Of a DNA stretch of 64,000 nt, positions 8,798-17,603 are shown piece after piece. The translations under genes and the position numbers were made by a program. The notes under the pieces are model-generated. The model was not told the origin of the DNA. It saw nothing but the letters and a program-made list of their open reading frames with translations, and searched no databases. Origin of the DNA: Paraburkholderia nodosa (GTDB taxonomy: Bacteria > Pseudomonadota > Gammaproteobacteria > Burkholderiales > Burkholderiaceae); the NCBI RefSeq assembly GCF_001718195.1, contig NZ_MCNV01000002.1:558001-622000 (forward strand), read 5' to 3'. Numbering within the stretch: position 1 is the stretch's first letter; each line of letters starts with the position of its first letter.

Positions 8798-8961
8798 GGT
8801 GGCTCCGGATGAAAGTTGATCGAACCGGTGCCAGCCAGGCTGTTCCCGTTTCGTTGCCGTGAATCGGCCGCATCGCCTCGAGGGCTTCCACCTTGCCCGG
8901 GAGGGCAGGTTGGCGTCGGTCAGTCCGACTCTGGATGCTTTGCTGCTGCGTGGTTTTTCTT

Positions 8962-8977
8962 GTTCGATATTCCGAAC
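8962..8977. promoter_or_regulatory. Candidate operator (inverted repeat) upstream of the small gene and ROK kinase
   Basis: GTTCG-ATATTC-CGAAC is a perfect 5-bp inverted repeat with a 6-bp spacer, 165 bp upstream of the ATG at 8797 in an otherwise empty 250-bp gap after the dehydratase. A third half-like element (ACCGAAAT) follows within 25 bp. The size and CGAA core resemble IclR-type operators, but no such regulator is in the window. Confidence 0.35.
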
Positions 8978-9047
8978 GAGCTTTCATTATACCGAAATCA
9001 GGACGCCGGGCAAGAAGTGCGGCCACCCGGCTCTCCCGGCCCGCAAG

Positions 9048-10802
9048 CTACTTCCTGGGCACTGCGCCACGCGATTCGACCGCCCTGAGGAAATCGAAAT
9101 CGGCGCCCTTGTCTGCCTGGGTCACGGCGTCGAGAAAGAGCTTGTGATAACCGCGGCTTGCCGTGGGCGCAGTCACCGGGTTCGCCTGCGCCCGGCGCCG
9201 CAGTTCTTCGTCGTCCACGAGCAGCGTAATCTCGCGGTTGGCCACGCTCAAGCGGATGCTGTCGCCGTTACGGACCTGCGCCAGCGGGCCGCCGATGGCA
9301 GCTTCCGGCGTGACGTGCAGCACGATGGTTCCGAATGCCGTGCCGCTCATGCGTCCGTCCGAAATCCGCACCATGTCCTTCACCCCGGCCCGCGCCAGCT
9401 TCTTCGGGATCGGGATGTAGCCGGCCTCGGGCATGCCCGGCGCGCCTTTGGGTCCGATGCGTTTGAGGACGATCACGTCGTCGGCGTGGACGTCGAGATC
9501 ATCGGAGTCGATACGGTTCGCCATATCGGTCGCGTCCTCGAACACCACGGCGCGGCCCTCGTGCTCCATGAGCGCCGCCGAGGCGGCCGATTGCTTGATG
9601 ACCGCGCCACCCGGCGCGAGATTGCCGCGCAGCACGGCCAGGCCGCCCTGCGGGTAAATGGGCGCGCTGAGCGGCTTCACCACGTCCTGCGCGAAGCGCG
9701 GCCCGGCGCGCTCCATCTCTTCCCCGAGGGTGCGGCCGGTCACGGTCATGGCGTCGAGATGCAGCAAGGGCTTCAGTTCGTGAAGCAGCGTGGCCATACC
9801 GCCCGCCCGATGAAAATCTTCCATGTAGTGCTCGCCGGACGGCTTCAGGTTGAGCAGCACGGGCGTTTCGCGGCCCATACGGTCCACGGCGTCCAGATCG
9901 ATGTCGAAGCCCATGCGCCCGGCAATCGCTGCGAGATGCACGATGCCGTTGGTCGACCCGCCGATGGCCAGCAGCACCCGCAAGCCGTTTTCGAACGACT
10001 CGGCGCTGAGCACCTGGTCGATGGTGAGCCGCCGTCGCGCCATCTCCACGACTTGCGCGCCGGTCTGCTCGGCCACGCGCATGCGGTCCGAGCTCACCGC
10101 TGGAGGCGAGGCCCCGCCCGGCATCGTCATGCCCATGGCTTCCGCCACGCAAGCCATCGTGCTGGCCGTGCCCATGACGGCACAGGTGCCGACGCTCGGC
10201 ACGAGGCGGTCGTTCACCTCGGCGATCTCGTCCGCCGTGACTTCGCCCGCGCGAAACTTGCCCCAGTAGCGGCGACAATCCGTACACGCGCCGACGCGCT
10301 CGCCGCGATGCGCGCCCGTCATCATCGACCCGGTAACGAGCTGAATGGCCGGAATGCCCGCCGACGCCGCGCCCATCAACTGGGCGGGCACCGTCTTGTC
10401 ACAGCCGCCGATGAGCACGACCGCATCCATGGGCTGCGCGCGAATCATCTCCTCCGTATCCATCGACATGAGGTTGCGCATGAACATGCTGGTTGGCTGC
10501 GAAAAGCTTTCGTGGATGGAAATGGTCGGGAATTCCATCGGCAAGCCGCCCGCCAGCAGAATGCCGCGCTTGAGCGCCTCGAGAAGCTGAGGCGCGTTGC
10601 CATGGCACGGGTTGTACGCGCTGCCCGTGTTGGTGATGCCGATGACGGGTCGCGCCAGCGCGTCGTCGGTATATCCGGCGCCCTTGATGAAGGCCTTGCG
10701 AAGGAACAGCGAGAAGTCGGTGTCGCCGTAGTTCGTGAGTCCGCCGCGCATGCCCTGCGGATCATGGGAATCTTTTTCGTCGGGGGAGTGCTTATCGGAC
10801 AT
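9048..10802 (-). CDS. IlvD/Edd-family dehydratase (sugar-acid dehydratase, arabonate-dehydratase-like)
   Basis: A 584-residue Fe-S dehydratase that removes water from a 2,3-dihydroxy acid to give a 2-keto-3-deoxy (or 2-keto) acid. Three cluster cysteines are visible in YNPCHGN, IGGCDKTVPA and VGTCAVMGTAST. Other family landmarks are LAIGGSTNGIVHL and, near the C terminus, ISDGRMSGTAFGTIVLHVTPE. The sequence looks more like the sugar-acid branch (L-arabonate/D-xylonate/galactonate type) than biosynthetic IlvD, and the nearby ROK kinase agrees with sugar metabolism; the substrate is not proven. ATG 10802 was chosen over in-frame ATG 10811 because the upstream GAGG sits 9 nt from it and directly abuts the other start. 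Confidence 0.88.
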   Translation of the reverse strand: MSDKHSPDEKDSHDPQGMRGGLTNYGDTDFSLFLRKAFIKGAGYTDDALARPVIGITNTGSAYNPCHGNAPQLLEALKRGILLAGGLPMEFPTISIHESFSQPTSMFMRNLMSMDTEEMIRAQPMDAVVLIGGCDKTVPAQLMGAASAGIPAIQLVTGSMMTGAHRGERVGACTDCRRYWGKFRAGEVTADEIAEVNDRLVPSVGTCAVMGTASTMACVAEAMGMTMPGGASPPAVSSDRMRVAEQTGAQVVEMARRRLTIDQVLSAESFENGLRVLLAIGGSTNGIVHLAAIAGRMGFDIDLDAVDRMGRETPVLLNLKPSGEHYMEDFHRAGGMATLLHELKPLLHLDAMTVTGRTLGEEMERAGPRFAQDVVKPLSAPIYPQGGLAVLRGNLAPGGAVIKQSAASAALMEHEGRAVVFEDATDMANRIDSDDLDVHADDVIVLKRIGPKGAPGMPEAGYIPIPKKLARAGVKDMVRISDGRMSGTAFGTIVLHVTPEAAIGGPLAQVRNGDSIRLSVANREITLLVDDEELRRRAQANPVTAPTASRGYHKLFLDAVTQADKGADFDFLRAVESRGAVPRK

Positions 10803-11025
10803 AGCCACCATCCTCGGGTCGGTTCAATCAGCCTGGTCGAAGTTGCCGCCGCCGGTAAGGGTACTGCGAATTGCGCAATCAGCGCGGGGGAGAACGGCGT
10901 GACATGAGTACCCACGATATTACAAAACGCCTTCGATGGCGGAATGAACTCAATGCGCGCAAACTCGGTCAGTCAAGGAACCGGACTTGCTCGCTGTATT
11001 CATTTCGGCCCACTGAAGCGAAATC

Positions 11026-12660
11026 ATGTCGACGAAACCGACCCACCCCGCGACCCAGCCCTACGCTTCCAACGAAGCTTCCCGCGCGGCCCCCAGCGCG
11101 AAAGTGCCTGCGCATCCGCACGGCGCACCGGCCGCGCCCGCCTCGCCCGTTGGCAAGCGTCCCGCACCGCCCTGCACGCTCGTGATCTTCGGCGCGGGCG
11201 GCGATCTGACCAAGCGCCTTTTGATGCCGGCGCTCTACAACCTCGCCGTCGACCGCCTGCTCGACGACGGCATGAAGATCATCGGCGTGAATCATGGCGA
11301 GCGCGAAACGAAGGCGTGGGTCGACGATCTGCACGCCGCGCTGGAGAAATTCGCCGCCGACAAGGCGAGTACCTTCCACGCCGGCAAGCTCGACGACGAG
11401 GCGTGGGACTGGGTCGCGCAGCGGCTCACCTACATGGCAGGCGAATTCGAGGACGACAGCGCATTCGAGCGCCTCGCGCAGCAGCTGAACGGCAAGTCGC
11501 GCGGCAACGTCGTGTTCTACCTCGCCGTGGGCGCGCGCTTCTTCAAGCCGATTATCGAGCGTCTCGGCAAGGCGGGGCTGCTCGACGAGGGCAACGACCG
11601 CAACGGCGCGTTCCGCCGCATCGTGATCGAAAAGCCCTTCGGCGCCGATCTCGCTTCGGCGCGCGACTTGAACGAGCATGTGCTGCGCTTCGCGAGCGAA
11701 TCGCAGGTCTATCGCATCGACCACTTCCTCGGCAAGGACACGGTGCAGAGCATACTCGCGCTACGCTTCGCCAACGCCATGTTCGAGCCCGTCTGGCGGC
11801 GCGAGTACATCGACAGCGTGCAGATCACGGCTTCGGAAGTGATCGGCGTGGAAGGCCGCGGCAAGTTCTACGAGCAGACCGGCGCGTTTCGCGACATGGT
11901 GCCCAATCACCTGTTTCAGCTGCTCGGCATGGTCGCCATGGAGCCGCCCAACTCGTTCGACGCCGAAGCCGTGCGCAACAAGAAGGCCGACATCTTCGAT
12001 GCGCTCAAGCCGCTCACGCCCGACGACGTGGTGTTCGGTCAATACGCGAAGGGCCCGGCGGGCGTGGGCTACCGCGAAGAACCGGACGTGGCGCAGGACA
12101 GCCGCACCGAAACCTATGCCGCCGCGCGCGTGCAGATCGACAACTGGCGCTGGGCGGGCGTGCCGTTCTATCTGCGTACCGGCAAGCGCCTCGCCGCGCG
12201 GCGCACGGGGATTTCGGTGCAGCTGAAGAGCGTGCCGTTTCTGCTCTTTCGCGACACGCCGGTCGATACGCTCACGCCCAACGTGCTGACGCTGCGCATC
12301 GATCCGTCGCATGGCACGAGCTTCGACTTCAACGTGAAGACGCCGGGGCCAGTCGTGCAGATCGGCCCGGTGCATTCGTCGTTCGACTACGACGACTTCT
12401 TCGCGGAGCGTGCCAATGTCGGCTACGAAACCCTGCTCTACGATTGCATGCTCGGCGACCAGACGCTCTTTCAACGCGCCGATGGCATTGAGGCGGCATG
12501 GTCGACGGTGGATGGCGTATTGCACCCGGAACTCGACGCCGCGCTTCCCGTGTACGAGTACGCCGCGGGCAGCGAAGGCCCGGCGCAGGCGGATGCACTG
12601 CTCGCGCGCGACGGCCGCGCGTGGCGCACCCTCGCGCCGGCGCCGGCGAAGAAGACGTGA
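11026..12660 (+). CDS. zwf: Glucose-6-phosphate 1-dehydrogenase
   Basis: A 544-residue enzyme oxidising glucose 6-phosphate to 6-phosphogluconolactone with NADP+ (or NAD+), the entry to the Entner-Doudoroff and pentose-phosphate routes. The nucleotide loop is VIFGAGGDLTKRLL and the active-site signature is YRIDHFLGKDTVQ; the EKPFG motif is at IVIEKPFGADL. Compared with the usual length of about 490, it has an extra N-terminal segment of about 48 residues rich in Ala/Pro (before PPCTLVIFGAGG), probably disordered. The gene is 22 bp upstream of a polyphosphate-glucokinase-like gene, which would supply its substrate. Confidence 0.95.
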   Translation: MSTKPTHPATQPYASNEASRAAPSAKVPAHPHGAPAAPASPVGKRPAPPCTLVIFGAGGDLTKRLLMPALYNLAVDRLLDDGMKIIGVNHGERETKAWVDDLHAALEKFAADKASTFHAGKLDDEAWDWVAQRLTYMAGEFEDDSAFERLAQQLNGKSRGNVVFYLAVGARFFKPIIERLGKAGLLDEGNDRNGAFRRIVIEKPFGADLASARDLNEHVLRFASESQVYRIDHFLGKDTVQSILALRFANAMFEPVWRREYIDSVQITASEVIGVEGRGKFYEQTGAFRDMVPNHLFQLLGMVAMEPPNSFDAEAVRNKKADIFDALKPLTPDDVVFGQYAKGPAGVGYREEPDVAQDSRTETYAAARVQIDNWRWAGVPFYLRTGKRLAARRTGISVQLKSVPFLLFRDTPVDTLTPNVLTLRIDPSHGTSFDFNVKTPGPVVQIGPVHSSFDYDDFFAERANVGYETLLYDCMLGDQTLFQRADGIEAAWSTVDGVLHPELDAALPVYEYAAGSEGPAQADALLARDGRAWRTLAPAPAKKT

Positions 12661-12682
12661 ACCAGACAGCCAAGGAGAACGT

Positions 12683-13522
12683 ATGACCAAAATCGAAAAA
12701 GCGGTCAAGAAAAGCGCTGTGAAAAGCGCGGTAAGTGCAACGCACACCTCGAACGACATCGAAAATATTCTCGCGATCGACGTTGGCGGAACGGGCCTGA
12801 AGGCCGCGATCATCGACGCGAGCGGCGCAATGCGCACGCAGCGCGTGCGCGTGGCGACACCGCATCCGTGCCCGCCCGCCTTGCTGGTCGAAACGCTCGC
12901 GACGCTCGTCGGCCCGCTGCTCAAGCAGTATCCGGCGACCCACGTTTCGATCGGCTTTCCTGGTGTCGTGCGCAACAATCATGTGATCACGGCGCCGCAT
13001 CTCGGCCCCGACGACTGGAACGACGTGCCGCTCGCGCAGATGCTCGGCGAGCGCCTGGGCATTGCGTCGGTGCGCATGATCAACGACGCGGAAATGCAGG
13101 GCCTCGCCGCGATCGAAGGGCAAGGCCTCGAGTTCGTGATGACGCTCGGCACGGGGGTAGGCACGGCCATGTTCCGTGATGGCGAACTGATGCCGCACCT
13201 CGAACTCGCGCATCATCCGGTCAGCCGGAAGCGCGCCTACGACGAGTACATCGGCGACGCCGCGCGCAGCAAGGCGGGGAACAAGCGCTGGAACGCGCGC
13301 GTCGAGAAGATCATCGGCATACTCGACTCGCTCGTGCACTACGACAAGCTCTGGATAGGCGGCGGCAACGCGGCGCGCCTCACGTTCGATCTGCCGCCGA
13401 ACGTGGCCACCGTGCCGAACGACCGCGGCATCGAAGGCGGCGCGCGCCTGTGGCATCCGCGTTCGGTGCGCGAAACGCGGCAGCTGCCCGCGGCCACGCA
13501 GCGCGCAGGCAAATTCCGCTAG
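12683..13522 (+). CDS. ROK-family glucokinase, polyphosphate-glucokinase-like
   Basis: A 279-residue ROK protein preceded by CAAGGAGAACGT. The first 25 residues are Lys-rich and probably flexible. The phosphate-binding motif is ILAIDVGGTGLKAAIID, the substrate/catalytic Asp is in VRMINDAEMQGLAAIEG, and the second loop is MTLGTGVGTAMFRDG followed by LELAHHP, the position of the ELGH motif in polyphosphate glucokinases. It lacks the CxCGxxGC zinc cluster of ordinary ROK kinases, which is also typical of the polyphosphate type. The neighbouring zwf makes glucose the likely substrate. Whether the donor is polyphosphate, ATP or both cannot be read here. Confidence 0.8.
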   Translation: MTKIEKAVKKSAVKSAVSATHTSNDIENILAIDVGGTGLKAAIIDASGAMRTQRVRVATPHPCPPALLVETLATLVGPLLKQYPATHVSIGFPGVVRNNHVITAPHLGPDDWNDVPLAQMLGERLGIASVRMINDAEMQGLAAIEGQGLEFVMTLGTGVGTAMFRDGELMPHLELAHHPVSRKRAYDEYIGDAARSKAGNKRWNARVEKIIGILDSLVHYDKLWIGGGNAARLTFDLPPNVATVPNDRGIEGGARLWHPRSVRETRQLPAATQRAGKFR

Positions 13523-13538
13523 CGGGATCGCTCGAGGC

Positions 13539-14483
13539 TTAGGCGCGGGCTGCGCCGCTACCCTTGCGCGCTTGCCCGCCGCCATCCGCGAAGAGTTCGA
13601 TCACGCGTTCGCGCAGCCAGCGATTGCCTTCGTCGTGCTGCACGCGCGCGTGCCAGAGCAAATGAATCGGCGCGGCGGGCAGCTTCATGGGCAGCGCGCT
13701 CAGGCTCAGCGAAAACGGCTTCGCCAGTTGCAGCGCCAGCCGCTCCGGCACCGTGGCGATCAGATCAGTGCGCTCGAGGATGTAGCCCACGCTCATGAAG
13801 TGCGGCACCGAGAGCCGCACCTGGCGCTTCACGCCGCGCCGTTTCAGCCATTCGTCGACCTGTCCGTGCCCCGTGCCCGCCGACACCACCACCAGATGCT
13901 CGGCCTCGCGCCAGGCCGCGAGCGTGAGCGGCGCATTCTCCAGCGGATGCCCGCGCCTGAAGAGGCAGACATAGCGCTGATCGAAGAGACGCCGCTGATA
14001 GAAGCCGCCTTTGAGTTGCGGCAGCAATCCGATGGCGAGATCGACCCGGCCGTCGGCCATCTCTTCGCTGAGATTGACGCCCGTATTGCGCACGGTGTTG
14101 AGCGCGACGCCCGGCGCTTCGCGCGCGAGACGCTCGAGCAGCGCGGGCAGGAACACGACCTCGCCGATGTCGGTCATGCCGATCGTCATGGTGCGCGTGG
14201 CGCGCAACGGATCGAACCCGGTCACGGGATTGAGCGCGCCGTGCAGCGTGGCGAGCGCCTGCGCGACCGGCTCTGCGAGACGCAGCGCGAACGGCGTGGG
14301 CACCACGCCGCCCGGCCCGCGCACGAAGAGCGGATCGCCCAGCAGGCGGCGCAGCTTCGCGAGCGCGTTGCTCACGCCGGGCTGGCTCATGTTCATCTGC
14401 TCGGCCACGCTCGCCACGCGCCGCTCGCGCATGAGCCGATGAAAAAGCAGCAGCAGATTGAGATCGATGTCGCCCAGTTCCAT
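13539..14483 (-). CDS. LysR-family transcriptional regulator
   Basis: A 314-residue regulator with the N-terminal winged helix-turn-helix (residues about 8-65: LNLLLLFHRLMRERRVASVAEQMNMSQPGVSNALAKLRRLLGDPLFVR) and a C-terminal periplasmic-binding-like effector domain. The phrase LLLLFHRLMRERRVASVAEQM and the spacing resemble the NodD/NahR/PcpR branch, which often senses aromatic compounds. It is divergent from the flavin monooxygenase with a 138-bp intergenic region, so it very likely controls that gene and itself. It ends 16 bp from the convergent glucokinase stop. Confidence 0.9.
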   Translation of the reverse strand: MELGDIDLNLLLLFHRLMRERRVASVAEQMNMSQPGVSNALAKLRRLLGDPLFVRGPGGVVPTPFALRLAEPVAQALATLHGALNPVTGFDPLRATRTMTIGMTDIGEVVFLPALLERLAREAPGVALNTVRNTGVNLSEEMADGRVDLAIGLLPQLKGGFYQRRLFDQRYVCLFRRGHPLENAPLTLAAWREAEHLVVVSAGTGHGQVDEWLKRRGVKRQVRLSVPHFMSVGYILERTDLIATVPERLALQLAKPFSLSLSALPMKLPAAPIHLLWHARVQHDEGNRWLRERVIELFADGGGQARKGSGAARA

Positions 14484-14621
14484 TCATTCAATCCAGTGAT
14501 GAAGCAGATTCCTTCCATTTTATTGTGGAATGAGAAGCGGCTGCCGAGAATACGGACACGGTGTGAGCGTGACGAAGCAGCGCCAGCCGACCCCACCTAT
14601 ATGAATATCGGAGACACAGTC

Positions 14622-15839
14622 ATGAAATCACGTGATCTGAAGATTGCGATCGTCGGCGCTGGCATCGGCGGCCTCACACTGGCTCTCGCGCTGCGCGAGC
14701 ATGGCATCGACGCGCAACTCTTCGAGCAGACCGACGAGCTGCGCGAAGTGGGCGCGGCCGTCGCCCTCTCGGCCAACGCCACGCGCTTCTACGAGCGCAT
14801 GGGCCTGCGACCGGCCTTCGAGAAAGTCTGCGCGGAAGTGCCGGGCCTCGTCTATCGTGACGGCCGCAGCGGCGCGGTGATCGGCCACCATCGCGGCGCA
14901 CCGGACTCCCGCGGGCAATTCGGCGGCTCGTACTGGGGCGTGCATCGCGCCGATCTGCAAGCGGTGCTGTCGGGCGCGGTCGGGCTCGAGCGCATCAAAC
15001 TCAGTCATCGGCTCGTCGATCTCGCGCAGCAACCCGACCACGTGAGCCTGACATTCGCCAACGGTGAACACGTCGATGCCGATCTCGTGATCGGCGCGGA
15101 CGGCGCGCGCTCGATCACCCGGCGCTGGATGCTGGGTTACGACGACGCCCTGTATTCGGGCTGCTCGGGCTTTCGCGGCGTGGTGGCCGCGGAGCGCACG
15201 GACCTGTTGCCCGATCCCGAGACCATTCAGTTCTGGGTCGGGCCGGGCGGCCATCTGCTGCACTATCCGATTGGCGACAAGGGCGACCAGAACTTCCTGC
15301 TGGTGGAGCGCCATCCGTCGCCGTGGCCGTCGCGCGAGTGGGTCATGCCTGCCCAGGAAGGCGAGCAACTGCGCCTTTTCAGGGACTGGCACCCGGCCGT
15401 CGTGCAGATGATCACCGCTGTGCCGATCAGTCAGCGCTGGGGGTTGTTCCACCGCCCGCCGCTCGGCCGCTGGAGCAAGGGTCGCATCACGTTGATCGGC
15501 GACGCCGCGCATGCGCTCGTGCCGCACCACGGCCAGGGCGCGAACCAGTCGATCGAGGATGCCGTGGTGCTGGCCGACCAGCTGGCGAAGGCGGGCTCGG
15601 GTAACTGGCGCGAAGCGCAGCAAGCCTACGAGCGCCTGCGCCGGGGCCGCACGCGCAAGGTGCAGTACGCTTCGATTACCACGGCGGACGTGCTGCATCT
15701 GCCCGACGGCCCCGCTGCGCAGGAACGCAACGCCCGGCTCGGCTCGCGCGAGGGCGTGCTCAATCATCTGGACTGGATCCACGATTTCGACGCGCTTGCC
15801 CAGGAGCCGAACGAGCGCCAAGGGGGAACGTGGCTTTAA
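14622..15839 (+). CDS. FAD-dependent aromatic hydroxylase (salicylate/3-hydroxybenzoate hydroxylase-like)
   Basis: A 405-residue group-A flavoprotein monooxygenase. The Rossmann FAD motif is IAIVGAGIGGLTLALALREHG, the DG motif is DLVIGADGARSITRR, and the GD motif with the FAD ribityl contact is LIGDAAHALVPHHGQGANQSIEDA. This set, plus the length, matches salicylate 1-hydroxylase and 3-hydroxybenzoate 6-hydroxylase types that insert one oxygen into an aromatic ring using NAD(P)H. The start at 14622 has GGAG 8 nt upstream; ATG 14601 is possible but weaker. The long open frame extending upstream to 13572 is the antisense of the LysR gene and is not coding. It stands alone, without ring-cleavage genes nearby. 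Confidence 0.88.
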   Translation: MKSRDLKIAIVGAGIGGLTLALALREHGIDAQLFEQTDELREVGAAVALSANATRFYERMGLRPAFEKVCAEVPGLVYRDGRSGAVIGHHRGAPDSRGQFGGSYWGVHRADLQAVLSGAVGLERIKLSHRLVDLAQQPDHVSLTFANGEHVDADLVIGADGARSITRRWMLGYDDALYSGCSGFRGVVAAERTDLLPDPETIQFWVGPGGHLLHYPIGDKGDQNFLLVERHPSPWPSREWVMPAQEGEQLRLFRDWHPAVVQMITAVPISQRWGLFHRPPLGRWSKGRITLIGDAAHALVPHHGQGANQSIEDAVVLADQLAKAGSGNWREAQQAYERLRRGRTRKVQYASITTADVLHLPDGPAAQERNARLGSREGVLNHLDWIHDFDALAQEPNERQGGTWL

Positions 15840-15932
15840 GGGTGACCGGCAAGCTGCACAGTTAATGATCCGTTAATCTCGGCACGCTAGAATCGGCGCT
15901 TTCAACCGACCCTTTCTGAGCACGGAGCGCCC

Positions 15933-16463
15933 ATGCAAATCGCTGCCGATTCGCGCTACGACCTCGTAGCGCGCCTGCTTCACTGGCTCGTCGTCGCACT
16001 CGTCGCGGCGCAGTTCGTGATCGGCTGGACCATGCCCGATGTGCACCGCGACACGCGCCCCGTCGGCGAAATTGCGTGGCACCTGGGCGTCGGCACGGCG
16101 CTCGTCGCCGCCATGGTGTGCCGTCTGCTCTGGCGCGCCACCCATCGCCCGCCGCCCGACGACCAGACGCCGTTCATGCGTGCCGTGGCAGCCCTCACGC
16201 ATGCCGGCCTCTACGCCCTGCTCATCGCGGTGCCCGTGCTCGGATGGATCAACGCGTCGTCGCGCGCGTGGGACGTCACGCTGTTCGGCGCCATCCCGCT
16301 GCCCGCGCTCTCCCCTGCGGGTTCATCGTTCGGGCACGCCATGGGCGACGTCCACAGCGTGCTCGCGTGGGTGCTGTTCGCGTTCATTTGCCTGCATGTG
16401 GCCGCGGCGCTGTTTCATCGCTTTGTGCTCAAAGATCGTGTGCTGCAGCGCATGAAGCTTTAG
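15933..16463 (+). CDS. Cytochrome b561-family membrane protein
   Basis: A 176-residue four-helix membrane diheme cytochrome b. Hydrophobic segments cover roughly residues 14-32, 49-66, 88-107 and 144-163. Candidate heme ligands are His in RLLHWLVV, IAWHLGVG, DVHSVLAW and FICLHVAA, in the positions expected for bacterial CybB-type proteins, which pass electrons between quinol and soluble acceptors such as superoxide. It is convergent with exbD, only 3 bp apart, and is not obviously part of the pqq operon. Confidence 0.88.
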   Translation: MQIAADSRYDLVARLLHWLVVALVAAQFVIGWTMPDVHRDTRPVGEIAWHLGVGTALVAAMVCRLLWRATHRPPPDDQTPFMRAVAALTHAGLYALLIAVPVLGWINASSRAWDVTLFGAIPLPALSPAGSSFGHAMGDVHSVLAWVLFAFICLHVAAALFHRFVLKDRVLQRMKL

Positions 16464-16466
16464 TCG

Positions 16467-16895
16467 TTACTGGCCACGCCGCGGCGGGTCCGGCTCGGTC
16501 ACGAAGCCGACCTTCGCGAGTCCCGCGGCGCTCGCCGCCGAGAGCTGCTTCGCGACACGCCCGTACGGCGTGGCGCGATCGGCCGAGAGCCGGATTTCAG
16601 GCTGCGGCGTGAGCCGCGCGGCTTCTACCAGCCGCGCCGATAGAGCGGACTCCTGAACAGGCTGCCCGTTCCAGCTCATGTGGCCAAGCGCATCGACGAC
16701 GATGTCGACGTGCGGCGCGGCCAGGTCCTCACGCTGGCTGCTCGCGCGCGGCAACGCCAGCTGCGCAGCATGGTGCAGAACCGGCAGCGTCACCATGAAG
16801 ATGACGAGCAGCACGAGCATCACGTCGATGAGCGGCGTCATGTTGATGTCGGCCGTCGGCATCGCTTCGTCTTCCAGATCGCGATCGTCGTTCAT
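16467..16895 (-). CDS. exbD: Biopolymer transport protein ExbD
   Basis: A 142-residue inner-membrane component of the TonB motor. It has a short cytoplasmic start (MPTADINMTPLIDVMLVLLVIFMV), where the Asp of TPLIDVMLVLLV is the conserved proton-path residue, one transmembrane helix, and a periplasmic domain ending with the typical ADRATPYGRVAKQLSAASAAGLAKVGFVTE. The ATG overlaps the exbB stop (ATGA), so the two are translationally coupled. Last gene of the apparent pqqABCDE-tonB-exbB-exbD operon. Confidence 0.93.
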   Translation of the reverse strand: MNDDRDLEDEAMPTADINMTPLIDVMLVLLVIFMVTLPVLHHAAQLALPRASSQREDLAAPHVDIVVDALGHMSWNGQPVQESALSARLVEAARLTPQPEIRLSADRATPYGRVAKQLSAASAAGLAKVGFVTEPDPPRRGQ

Positions 16896-17590
16896 ACCCG
16901 TTCCTTCATCGTCCCACGCGGCGCAGGCGCGCTGCCTGTGAGCAACAGCGCGTGTACGCCGTATGCGAAGCGGTTGAGCTGCGCGACGATATCGCGCGAA
17001 ACACGCGCAAGCGCGTGATACCCAAGCACGGCGGGAATCGCCACGCACAGGCCGAGCGCCGTCATGATGAGCGCCTCGCCAACCGGCCCCGCGACGTGTT
17101 CGAGACTGGCGTCGCCACTCGCGCCGAGTGCGAGCAGCGCATGGTAGATGCCCCACACGGTGCCGAGGAGGCCGACAAACGGCGCCGTGCTGCCGATCGA
17201 GGCAAGCAGGCCGAGACCGCGCTGAAGACGCGTCGAGCTCTCGTTCACCGAAGCCCTGAGGCTGCGCAGCAACCACTCGCTCAAGTCGACGCGCCCGCGA
17301 TGCGCAGCGCCGCTCGCCCCGTGGTGCGCCAGCGCGCGCTGGCCTGCGCTGGCCAACTCGAAGAACGGCGTGCCCGCGGGCCCCAATGCATCGACGCCAT
17401 CGTCGGCGTCGACGGCTTCCCGGAAGCGTCTTTGCGCGAAGCCCGAATGGCGGCGCAGACGCGCGAACTCGAACGCCTTCACTACGATCACCGACCACGA
17501 CACGACCGACATCGCGATGAGCAGCGCCGCCACGAAGCGCGTCATCGGGTCGCCCTGGGTCCACAGGTGCGCGATTCCATAGGTTGGCAT
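16892..17590 (-). CDS. exbB: Biopolymer transport protein ExbB (MotA/TolQ/ExbB family)
   Basis: A 232-residue inner-membrane protein that forms the proton channel with ExbD and energises TonB. Three membrane segments are visible: near the N terminus (FVAALLIAMSVVSWSVIVV), GLGLLASIGSTAPFVGLLGTVWGIYHAL, and EALIMTALGLCVAIPAVLGYHAL; the last two carry the family's signature glycines and prolines. ATG 17590 follows CGGAGGATCTC, an excellent ribosome-binding site, so the longer frame to 17671 was not used. It begins 13 bp after tonB and overlaps exbD. Confidence 0.93.
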   Translation of the reverse strand: MPTYGIAHLWTQGDPMTRFVAALLIAMSVVSWSVIVVKAFEFARLRRHSGFAQRRFREAVDADDGVDALGPAGTPFFELASAGQRALAHHGASGAAHRGRVDLSEWLLRSLRASVNESSTRLQRGLGLLASIGSTAPFVGLLGTVWGIYHALLALGASGDASLEHVAGPVGEALIMTALGLCVAIPAVLGYHALARVSRDIVAQLNRFAYGVHALLLTGSAPAPRGTMKERV

Positions 17591-17603
17591 GAGATCCTCC
17601 GTT

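Noticed and set aside
13572..14621. Upstream extension of the flavin hydroxylase frame (350 codons)
   Set aside because: It is the antisense of the LysR gene; the flavoprotein fold starts only at 14622 with a good ribosome-binding site.
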